Shown: positions 44,378 to 50,794 of the stretch, in pieces | How positions within the stretch are numbered: position 1 is the first letter of the stretch | Layout: every line of letters begins with the position of its first letter | Assembly (NCBI GenBank): GCA_040218415.1 | Contig: JAVJRN010000058.1 | Location: 1 to 64,000, forward strand | DNA from: JAVJRN01 sp040218415 | GTDB taxonomy: Bacteria; Bacteroidota; Bacteroidia; Cytophagales; Cyclobacteriaceae | Length of the DNA stretch: 64,000 nt | Reading direction: 5' to 3' | Program-made: the position numbers and the translations under genes | Notes under the pieces: model-generated | Told to the model about the DNA's origin: nothing | The model's input: the letters and a program-made list of their open reading frames with translations, nothing else | Database searches by the model: none

Positions 44378-44971
44378 TTATTCAAAAAGGTTAACTATTT
44401 GATAGTCTGGAATAGACTGAACAGATTGCTCATAAAACCTATTCTTTTCTATTTCGATAAAATCAAAAGCAAGTTGAGTATTACATAAAGTACCTTTTCT
44501 AACACCTAGGTAATCCCTAAAAGAACTAAACTCCCAATCTTCCATTTTAGAGCAAATCCCAGCTTTCATGGGATTTTGGTGTATGTATTGGAAACAAATG
44601 AAAGGATAGTTGATGTCATTGGTAACTTCGAGTGATTTTGATTTCGTTTTTTGCCTAAATAAGGAACCACTTCGTTGATATTTTTTATTGAAATAATTTG
44701 CATAGCCACTACATAAAAGTCGAAACGCATTCCCAAGTTCAGTACTCTCTATTGGACCTAGCCTAATTACTTTTGCAGATAAAGTATTGGCATTAATTAG
44801 AAAGTGAAAATGATTAGGCATTAAACAATAGCAAATGGTATCTGCTATTTTGAATACATACTTTCTATAGATCATCAAAAACTGTAAATAGTCTTCCCTA
44901 TCATAGAAAATAACTTCTCTATTATTCCCTTGATTATAAATATGATATAGTTGATTCGGTTGTACCTTCAT
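44378..44971 (-). CDS. REP-associated tyrosine transposase (RAYT, Y1/HUH family)
   Basis: A 197-residue TnpA_REP-type protein. It has the HUH motif in LMPNHFHFLINA and a conserved block FQYIHQNPMKAGICSKMEDW, where the Tyr of QYIHQNP is the likely nucleophile, then EFSSFRDYLG. Such enzymes nick single-stranded REP hairpins. Both flanks here carry the same REP 18-mer (44310-44354 and 45006-45023), which makes this a self-contained REP-RAYT unit. It looks intact. It lies between two form-A stubs in the array. Confidence 0.92.
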   Translation of the reverse strand: MKVQPNQLYHIYNQGNNREVIFYDREDYLQFLMIYRKYVFKIADTICYCLMPNHFHFLINANTLSAKVIRLGPIESTELGNAFRLLCSGYANYFNKKYQRSGSLFRQKTKSKSLEVTNDINYPFICFQYIHQNPMKAGICSKMEDWEFSSFRDYLGVRKGTLCNTQLAFDFIEIEKNRFYEQSVQSIPDYQIVNLFE

Positions 44972-44984
44972 ATATATACGGTCT

Positions 44985-45034
44985 TCATTCGGTCTGAATT
45001 ATACGGTCTGACTATCGTCTGACCTTGTTTATGG
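44985..45034. repeat. REP units on the 5' flank of the RAYT gene
   Basis: GTCTGACTATCGTCTGAC at 45006-45023, preceded by shorter fragments (CGGTCT and CGGTCTGAATTATACGG). The sequence TGGTCAGGG on the far side is a degraded inverted half. It directly abuts a form-A stub, sharing the same junction as the REP units at 42.8 and 32.4 kb. Confidence 0.85.
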
Positions 45035-45094
45035 TCAGGGATAGTTCTTATTCTGTATCATTTCCTTTCGGAATTTTCTTAAGAGGAAGAGCAT
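45035..45094 (-). pseudogene. Form-A N-terminal stub fused to REP sequence
   Basis: ATG at 45094 gives MLFLLRKFRKEMIQNKNYP-stop, where the first 17 residues follow the form-A lead and the end is REP-derived. Family identity ends after N-K-N-Y, the same codon as in the stubs at 42916 and 32544. Confidence 0.75.
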
Positions 45095-45099
45095 CGTTA

Positions 45100-45819
45100 T
45101 TATTCTAGGTTTCCGATTTCGTAAGATTTGATATCTGGATCCAGCTCTTGAGGAATTTTTGTTAGGATAAATTCAATGAACCGGATGTTTTTATGATATA
45201 CGGCAGGCATATTCCTTGAAGCTTCCCTGTAAGCCAGATTTATCCGCCCCAACCAATATGGGTCGTTCAAAAACGCTTGCATGTTTTTTCGAATTGCTGG
45301 GTAAGATATTGCCGTGTCACTATCCAGAAAATGGGGATTGAAGCTGTAGATGTTCTCATAATTATCTTCAGTCATTCTAAAATGGGACTGGTTGAAGAGT
45401 GCATAATTTCCCGTTCCCGTGGATAGATCATAGTATTGTCCAAGAGCGGTCACCAAGGTGTCGTTCTTTAAGGTTGGTGATTTGATGTTGTTTTGAAGGT
45501 GCTTGATTCCCTGAGTCACCACAGCATAATCCGCGTTTGCCTTCAAGCCATTGAGCACCTTCCTGAACGCAATCACATCTCCTTCGGGTAAAGTCCCATC
45601 GATTGCTGGTTCTAAGGCCTTTGCAACTTTCTGTAGCCTATCCAACCTAAGATGGAAATAATTGGTGTCGATCTTGAGGTCAAATTGAATCATTTTGATT
45701 GCTTTGACTGTTTCCTCGCGGTTCTGTTGCTTTTCTCGCCACTCATCTACGATATAGGCAAGAGTAATTGCTAGAAAAATAGCGATGAGTTCGAATAGGT
45801 ACTTGGCGTAGTTTTGCAT
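45100..45819 (-). CDS. Third-form array protein (single-pass membrane protein)
   Basis: A 239-residue protein with a different anchor: MQNYAKYLFELIAIFLAITL, then AYIVDEWREKQQNREE. The TM helix followed by D-E-W-R matches the DDWN/DNWN border of forms A and B, and the K-Y-L-F-E start resembles the W-P-E-Y-L-L-E of form B, so I place it in the same superfamily. The SG block is not evident. The outer domain has IRKNMQAFLNDPYWLGRINL, similar in style to DPIYMNRL of the long form-A copies. It is the most upstream intact gene of the array and follows a frameshifted form-A remnant. Confidence 0.78.
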   Translation of the reverse strand: MQNYAKYLFELIAIFLAITLAYIVDEWREKQQNREETVKAIKMIQFDLKIDTNYFHLRLDRLQKVAKALEPAIDGTLPEGDVIAFRKVLNGLKANADYAVVTQGIKHLQNNIKSPTLKNDTLVTALGQYYDLSTGTGNYALFNQSHFRMTEDNYENIYSFNPHFLDSDTAISYPAIRKNMQAFLNDPYWLGRINLAYREASRNMPAVYHKNIRFIEFILTKIPQELDPDIKSYEIGNLE

Positions 45820-45834
45820 CTTTGATTATTTGGC

Positions 45835-45962
45835 TCATGGACTTTGAAAAAGATCGGTTTTTTTAAGGTAAGGTATGACCAGTATAATTTCATTGATATT
45901 TTTAAAGAAGGAATAGCATGCTGTATAAATTTTCGGTGGATTTTTCGGAGGAGGAAGAGCAT
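45835..45962 (-). pseudogene. Frameshifted form-A remnant at the head of the array
   Basis: ATG at 45962 reads MLFLLRKIHRKFIQH, a form-A lead. The family then resumes only in the next frame as NINEIILVIPYLKK, matching the GEIILVV membrane helix. So at least one frameshift and loss of the remaining domain are needed. It is probably the oldest member, at the promoter end. Confidence 0.7.
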
Positions 45963-46074
45963 GTCGCAAGATACAAACTTTAGATTTTCCTATTTTCACC
46001 ATGCCAATTTTAGCTTCCAAAAAGCTTATAGCATCTGCCGAGTATAGTTTCTTGTTTTCAATAGCATCAGGCAT

Positions 46075-46105
46075 AAAAAAACTCACTCGTGTTGGGCGAG
46101 TGAGT
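46075..46105 (-). terminator. Rho-independent terminator after the prohibitin gene
   Basis: On the minus strand a perfect 9-bp stem (ACTCACTCG paired with CGAGTGAGT, 7-base loop) is followed by seven T. It lies about 50 bp past the prohibitin stop and so separates that gene from the array downstream, which must then have its own promoter in the next 250 bp. Confidence 0.88.
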
Positions 46106-46153
46106 GGGTACTTGGGTGTTATTGGTACTTATATAAATCTGGTCTTCGCTCTC

Positions 46154-47002
46154 TTAATTACGCTTGCCTATATCGCCAACACCAATTAAGGGAATAGCAC
46201 CAGAGCCAGTGACTTGTGGTAAAATTCCGTTCCATTTTTTGATCGCTTCGAGGTTTGCCTCAATCTTTCTGAGTTCAATGAGATCTGGAGAAATATTCAT
46301 TTTCTGTAAACGCAATGCCTCTGCTTCTGCTGTTGCAGCTGCAATGGTTTGTTCTGCTTCTACTCTGATCCTATCCAAATCCCTTTTTGCTTTGAGTGCA
46401 TTTTGCTCAGCCGTTTGCTTGGCTTCAATAGCCTCCGTAAAAGTTTCTGAAAATCGGAAATTGATAATAGAAAAAGCATCTACTGAAATGTTTGACGCAA
46501 GCAATCGCCTTTCGAGTCCTTCCTGCATCTCTCTGCTTACTGCAGGTCTTTTTGTAATGAGCTCTTCCGCAGTGTACCTGGCCGAAACCGCTTTCATCAC
46601 TTCCTGAATGGCAGGATCTATGATTCTTTCCTTGAATCTTACGCCGATGGTTTGGTATACCAAATTCGCTTTCTCAGGGATGATATGATAATTGAGTGCG
46701 ACAGATAAATCTACGTCCTGAAGGTCAGAGGATGAAGATTCGGCATCAGTCATGGCTTTTTGAATCTTTACATCCATCAGAGTCACAGTCTGCATCACTG
46801 GGATTTTGAAGTGGAGGCCTTCGCCCAATACACCATCTTGGACAGCACCAAAATTGAGTAAAATTCCTCGTTCACCAGCGCCAACTTGCACCCATGGCCT
46901 AAAGGCAAACAGTGCGATAATTACTCCACCAACTATTAATATGGTCTTCCATTGACCGCTTTTAAAAATGTTCATTATTTCGTTTTTGTCTTGATCGTTC
47001 AT
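46154..47002 (-). CDS. Prohibitin/SPFH-family membrane protein
   Basis: A 282-residue protein: a TM helix at about 17-37 (TILIVGGVIIALFAFRPWVQ), then the SPFH domain (VGAGERGILLNFGAV..., LGEGLHFKIPVMQTV, VDLSVALNYHI). It contains VSARYTAEELITKRPAVSRE, the prohibitin-type block, and a C-terminal Ala/Glu-rich coiled coil (about 180-245). Such proteins form large membrane rings that organise proteases or lipid domains. An ATG at 46969 (MNIFKSGQ) is an alternative start. It is 127 bp downstream of the HPF/RaiA gene. Confidence 0.9.
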   Translation of the reverse strand: MNDQDKNEIMNIFKSGQWKTILIVGGVIIALFAFRPWVQVGAGERGILLNFGAVQDGVLGEGLHFKIPVMQTVTLMDVKIQKAMTDAESSSSDLQDVDLSVALNYHIIPEKANLVYQTIGVRFKERIIDPAIQEVMKAVSARYTAEELITKRPAVSREMQEGLERRLLASNISVDAFSIINFRFSETFTEAIEAKQTAEQNALKAKRDLDRIRVEAEQTIAAATAEAEALRLQKMNISPDLIELRKIEANLEAIKKWNGILPQVTGSGAIPLIGVGDIGKRN

Positions 47003-47129
47003 TTCGATTTTTGTTATTAGTTAAGGTGAAAATTGTTTCACCCAAATTTTTCCTTACCAACATGAATGAGCCTTTTGCTTAACTCATGTTGCAGGAAGTT
47101 GGGTTGTCATTGTTATCAAATAAAAGATG

Positions 47130-47441
47130 TCAGCCCTTCACTTTTCCATCTATGGTTTCTAGCATGGCCTTCAATTTTTCAAGTGCTTCATTCACCGCTT
47201 GCTCTACTGAGTTTTCATGGCAGGTTACGGCAATGGGTTTTCTTCCTTCAATTCGTGCTTCAAGCGTACACTTTTTGTCATTCTGTCCATTCTTAGGTCC
47301 GTTTTCATCTGCCAGATGGATTTCTATCCTCGTGATGTGCTCACTGAAATGAGAGAGCTCTTCTTCTATGAGGGCGCTCAAATAGCTTTCAAGCCTTTCG
47401 TCCCCAAGTATATTTTTATCTGTATTAAGTATAATTTTCAC
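47130..47441 (-). CDS. HPF/RaiA-type ribosome-associated protein (short form)
   Basis: A 103-residue protein with the beta-alpha-beta plan of the S30AE domain: MKIILNTDKNIL, EEELSHFSEHITRIEIHLAD, CTLEARIEGRKPIAVTCHEN, VEQAVNEALEKLKAMLETI. The helix AVNEALEKLK is characteristic. Such proteins bind the small subunit and hibernate or protect ribosomes in stationary or cold conditions. It is similar to but more divergent than the classic HPF, so a role in ribosome hibernation is inference. The start is GTG. Its promoter shares the repeat architecture of the two ice-binding genes. Confidence 0.78.
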   Translation of the reverse strand: MKIILNTDKNILGDERLESYLSALIEEELSHFSEHITRIEIHLADENGPKNGQNDKKCTLEARIEGRKPIAVTCHENSVEQAVNEALEKLKAMLETIDGKVKG

Positions 47442-47478
47442 GTGATCTTTGTTAGTTCAAGTAATGTTTATTTGGTGG

Positions 47479-47535
47479 TAAAGGTGGTTGACTCTTTGCC
47501 CCAAAGTGTTACATCTAGGATGAAGAAGGTTACAT
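47479..47535 (-). promoter_or_regulatory. Shared-architecture promoter upstream of the HPF/RaiA gene
   Basis: Minus-strand order: ATGTAAC (47535-47529), 14 bp, ATGTAAC (47514-47508), 21 bp, CACCTTTA (47486-47479). The last is close to the Bacteroidota -7 element TANNTTTG, and the start codon is 38 bp further on. The same spacing is present upstream of 48366 and 50593. Confidence 0.7.
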
Positions 47536-47575
47536 ATATCACGGGTATTTGGGTAGAGATGAGCCGCCAGGGCAT

Positions 47576-47603
47576 AAAAAAAGCCATCTGATAAACAGAC
47601 GGC
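47576..47603 (-). terminator. Rho-independent terminator after the smaller ice-binding gene
   Basis: On the minus strand GCCGTCTG pairs with CAGATGGC (one G-U pair) across a five-base loop and is followed by seven T. It lies 26 bp past the stop of the gene at 47629. Confidence 0.87.
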
Positions 47604-47628
47604 CTTCACTTATAAAAAACAGAAAAAG

Positions 47629-48366
47629 TTATTTCATCACAATGGTATTGCCTTCCAGTGTAACTGAACCAGTACTGGTTAAAGCTTTACCGTCCAGCGT
47701 GGCGCCAGTGTTGAAAGTAATGGACTGAGAAGCCATCACAATGCCCTTAAAGACCGAAGTGGTACCAAAAGTGGCGCTACTTCCTACTTGCCAGAATATG
47801 TTAGAAGCTTTTGCTCCACCCGCTAGGATTACCTGTCTTCCCGAAGTGGTCGTCAAAGTAGTCGCTATTTGGATGATGAATACAGCCTCTGCGTTTCCTT
47901 TCGCATCAAAAGTGACATCACCTGAAGATACCGCCAAAGAAGAAGTCGATTTGTACAAACCCGGAGTAAGCGTCAAACCGCCAATATTTCCAGAAAGAGT
48001 CATAATATCAGTGGAAGTTCTGCCTGCTGCATCGTTATAGGCTTTTGTCAAATCAAGTTTCGCTTGTGTAGCAATATTATCATTGACATGAAGCACTCCT
48101 GTATATTCTCCTGGAGGAAAACCATCTATCGAAGAACCTGGACTTAAGGCCAAATCACCTGTGATATTTGTAGATCCAGTATTGGTAATGGATGCACCAG
48201 CTAATATCGCCAGCGCAGAGGTTCCTGATAAGGCCACTTTAGCTTGACTGGTTGTTTGTATTGGTATGACTACCCCATCATTTGGAGAGGGCTCATCGTC
48301 TTTACATCCACTTAAAAGTAGCGCAGAGGCCAATGTAAAGACTGTTAATAGTTTTATCGTTTTCAT
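47629..48366 (-). CDS. DUF3494 ice-binding surface lipoprotein
   Basis: A 245-residue protein. The lipobox LLLSGC (Cys21) is followed by KDDE, which matches the lipoprotein export signal that sends Bacteroidota lipoproteins to the outer face of the outer membrane. The rest is one ice-binding domain (IBP-1 type, beta-solenoid): TSALAILAGASITNTGSTNI, GDLALSPGSSIDGFPPGEYT, LTPGLYKSTSSLAVSSGDVT, ASNIFWQVGSSATFGTTSVF, GIVMASQSITFNTGATLDGK. Known members bind ice and inhibit recrystallisation, but many relatives may be adhesins instead. It has its own terminator and promoter. Confidence 0.93.
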   Translation of the reverse strand: MKTIKLLTVFTLASALLLSGCKDDEPSPNDGVVIPIQTTSQAKVALSGTSALAILAGASITNTGSTNITGDLALSPGSSIDGFPPGEYTGVLHVNDNIATQAKLDLTKAYNDAAGRTSTDIMTLSGNIGGLTLTPGLYKSTSSLAVSSGDVTFDAKGNAEAVFIIQIATTLTTTSGRQVILAGGAKASNIFWQVGSSATFGTTSVFKGIVMASQSITFNTGATLDGKALTSTGSVTLEGNTIVMK

Positions 48367-48428
48367 ATGTTTGTCGTTTGTTCCCGCTACCAGCGGTTGG
48401 TCATGAGAGGCTCATGATTTATAGATTA

Positions 48429-48485
48429 CAAAGGTGTATAGTATTCGTACTGGATATGTTACATAGCTTGGGTCAAGAGTTACAT
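48429..48485 (-). promoter_or_regulatory. Shared-architecture promoter upstream of the smaller ice-binding gene
   Basis: Minus-strand order: ATGTAAC (48485-48479), 14 bp, ATGTAAC (48464-48458), 21 bp, CACCTTTG (48436-48429). Spacing is identical to that at 47479 and 50625. It lies 63 bp before the ATG. Confidence 0.72.
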
Positions 48486-48526
48486 AAATCGCATGTTTAG
48501 AAAAGCAGAAAGTGATTTTGATCATT

Positions 48527-48558
48527 AAAAAAAGCCATTCTGCAAATTGCAGAATGGC
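48527..48558 (-). terminator. Rho-independent terminator after the larger ice-binding gene
   Basis: On the minus strand a near-perfect hairpin (GCCATTCTGCA paired with TGCAGAATGGC, with an almost absent loop) is followed by seven T. It lies 28 bp past the stop of the gene at 48587. Confidence 0.9.
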
Positions 48559-48586
48559 CATAATCACCAACCAACTTACTTTTCTT

Positions 48587-50593
48587 TTAATCTGGTTTTG
48601 TCACAGCATTTTGATCAAGGATCACTGCAGTCTGTGCGAGCATACGCCCATGGTAGGAAGCACTCGTTTTTAATGTAATACCTGTCTTGCACAAGATGAT
48701 ACCTTCAAAATGTGAATTGGCACCCACCACCGCTTCACCAGCTACCTGCCAGATGATGTTTTTGGCTTGAGCCCCACCAGAAAGAATGATATTCTTACCA
48801 GCACTCATTGTCAAGTCATTGTCTATTTGAAAGATCCAAACATCATTTGCACTACCTGAGATGGTAACATCACCAGCGATAGTTACCGTGGTTCCCCATT
48901 TGTACAATCCAGATTGAAGCGTTTGTCCGCCTATGTTTCCACTGAGTAAATTCAAATGATCAGGAGTCGGGCGACTAGCCGCATCAGTGTAAGCTGTTAA
49001 CATATCTGAAACCGCGGTAGTCAGATTTGAACTTGCAGGAGTGGCCATATCTGCTGCATATACTTTACCAGTTACTTGAGGCGAAGTTGCATAGCCTGTG
49101 GCGTCAGTCAATCCAAAACCTGTGATGTAAGAAGTTGCTGCTGGGCTCAATCCCAAATCGCCAGTTATTGGAGAGTTTGGCGTGTTATTGATCGCTGTTT
49201 TAGCAAGGATTACATAGTTAGCCGAAGTTCTAAGATTCACTGGAGCTAGACCTGAAATAGATCCCGTAGTAAAAGACCAAACCTTGGCTTCTAGAAGGGA
49301 ATTTCCACCTAAATCTTTAACTGCAGTACTCAAAGTGGCGGTATAGACCAATGAGCCACTCAAGACAGCTGATGGGTAGAAGATGACAGACTTATCGGAG
49401 AAATTAAATATTCCTGTGACGGTATTATTCCCTTGCATTACTTTGAATGAAGTAGCAGTGATGGTGCTCTCATCCATTAATTCACTAAAAGTGATGGCAA
49501 TAGGTGTGTTTCGAAACACCCCTATTGCGTTAGCCAAGGGAGTAACACTTACTACAGCAGGCAAAGCATCTGAGGTAAATACCCAAGTTTTTGCGACAGC
49601 AATGGCGTTTCCGTTAAGGTTTTTGACACCTGTACTTACCGTAGCGGTATAAAGCAGACCAGCTTCCAAGTTTGCATTGGGAGTAAAAGTGGCTTTATTG
49701 TCCGCATAAGCAACTGCTCCAGCGACAGCCGATGTTCCTTGCTTCACGGTAAAGGAGTTACCATTGATTGTAGAGGCATCCATTGCTTCACTAAAAGTGA
49801 TGGACATTTTTGCATTCAAAGCAACATCCAAAGATTCATTTGCTGGCAACACCGCTGAAACAGTCGGCAGTGCATCAGTGGTAAATGACCACTCTTTGGC
49901 TGCAGCCAAAGCGATACCTGATTCATCTTTTGCACCTATAGAAACAGAAGCAGTATATACCATGCCAGCATTCAAATTCGCTGAAGGAGTGAAACTAGCT
50001 GAAGAAGACGCATACGCTACCGTCCCAGCGACTGCCGTAGCACCTTGCTTCAAAGTGAAGGTGGTTGCATTGATAGAAGCTGCATCCATTTCTTCACTGA
50101 AGGTTACATTCACGACTTTATCAAACAGAACATCTGTAGCGTTTGAGGTTGGATCTGTTGAGATAACTACAGGCGCAGTGACATCAGGGGCTAAGCCAGA
50201 TTTAAAGTTAAAAGTGAAATTCTCTTTGAGTTTATTGCCATCTGTGTCTTCCACATTTTCTGAGAGCGTTACCACAAAGTTTTCACTCGCCAGCAGATCA
50301 TTTGCAGGTGTGAAAGTAGCAGTAGAATCTGCGTAGGATATCGAGCCTGCTACTTTATCTACACCATGGAATAATGTAAAATTAGTTGCATCTATTGTCG
50401 AAGGATTCATCACCTTATTAAAGGTGATTTTTACTGTGGCATCAACGGCCACATTTTCAGCGTTCGCAGCGGGACTTGAAGAAACCACCGATGGTTCCAT
50501 AATGGTGGGCTCATTTTCATCATCCTTACAGGCTACCACAAACAGTATGGGTAGCATCAGAGATAATATTAATATATTTTTAAAAATCTTCAT
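48587..50593 (-). CDS. Multi-domain surface lipoprotein: four Ig-like (Big_5) domains plus DUF3494 ice-binding domain
   Basis: A 668-residue protein. The lipobox LFVVAC (Cys22) is followed by KDDE, the surface-export signal. Four bacterial Ig-like domains follow (about 30-135, 140-240, 245-342, 345-445). Each starts with a P-x-x-x-A-x-x-V-x-x-x-x-x-I-x-I-T-F-S-x-x-M motif, and three share SFTxxANLxAGxxYTAxVS. The ice-binding domain occupies about 455-668 (GDLGLSPAATSYITGFGLTD, LLSGNIGGQTLQSGLYKWGT, AKNIIWQVAGEAVVGANSHF). The Ig stalk would hold the ice-binding head away from the cell, as in known ice adhesins. It is the first of two adjacent ice-binding genes, each with its own promoter and terminator. 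Confidence 0.93.
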   Translation of the reverse strand: MKIFKNILILSLMLPILFVVACKDDENEPTIMEPSVVSSSPAANAENVAVDATVKITFNKVMNPSTIDATNFTLFHGVDKVAGSISYADSTATFTPANDLLASENFVVTLSENVEDTDGNKLKENFTFNFKSGLAPDVTAPVVISTDPTSNATDVLFDKVVNVTFSEEMDAASINATTFTLKQGATAVAGTVAYASSSASFTPSANLNAGMVYTASVSIGAKDESGIALAAAKEWSFTTDALPTVSAVLPANESLDVALNAKMSITFSEAMDASTINGNSFTVKQGTSAVAGAVAYADNKATFTPNANLEAGLLYTATVSTGVKNLNGNAIAVAKTWVFTSDALPAVVSVTPLANAIGVFRNTPIAITFSELMDESTITATSFKVMQGNNTVTGIFNFSDKSVIFYPSAVLSGSLVYTATLSTAVKDLGGNSLLEAKVWSFTTGSISGLAPVNLRTSANYVILAKTAINNTPNSPITGDLGLSPAATSYITGFGLTDATGYATSPQVTGKVYAADMATPASSNLTTAVSDMLTAYTDAASRPTPDHLNLLSGNIGGQTLQSGLYKWGTTVTIAGDVTISGSANDVWIFQIDNDLTMSAGKNIILSGGAQAKNIIWQVAGEAVVGANSHFEGIILCKTGITLKTSASYHGRMLAQTAVILDQNAVTKPD

Positions 50594-50624
50594 TTCATTA
50601 TCATTTAAGTGAATTAATCAAGCG

Positions 50625-50681
50625 CAAAGGTGAGGCGGTTCTTCGCCGCATGCATTACACATTAAATGATAAGAGTTACAT
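50625..50681 (-). promoter_or_regulatory. Shared-architecture promoter upstream of the larger ice-binding gene
   Basis: Minus-strand order: ATGTAAC (50681-50675), 14 bp, GTGTAAT (50660-50654), 21 bp, CACCTTTG (50632-50625). The downstream repeat has two changes from the consensus. It lies 32 bp before the ATG. Confidence 0.7.
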
Positions 50682-50794
50682 AGTTCACATATTGAATGAA
50701 TACTGGCCTATCATGATTCGTCCGCCAAAAAGAAACTTTCGTCTGTCCCCTACCGCAAATGATTTCTAAATGTATCATTCGGCTTTAAATTGCG

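Noticed and set aside
17893..45962. The array as an integron with gene cassettes
   Set aside because: No integron integrase and no attC-like recombination sites were seen; cassette-like behaviour, if real, would rest on homology in the anchors.
17893..45962. The array as a prophage or phage-like island
   Set aside because: No capsid, tail, terminase, portal or lysis genes are present and all genes are small membrane proteins.
17893..45962. The array as polymorphic-toxin immunity genes
   Set aside because: No toxin with secretion or repeat domains lies nearby; the idea cannot be supported from this window, though it is not excluded.
45771..46086. Overlapping frames at the head of the array as new genes
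   Set aside because: They are explained by a frameshifted form-A remnant (lead in one frame, GEIILV-like helix in another).
47024..47042. Hairpin GGTGAAA/TTTCACC upstream of the prohibitin gene as a terminator
   Set aside because: It is not followed by a T-run; it might be an operator, but a single site is no evidence.
49383..50336. Long plus-strand frames opposite the Ig/ice-binding gene
   Set aside because: They mirror the repetitive Ig-domain codons; the minus-strand frame has a signal peptide, known domains and a terminator.
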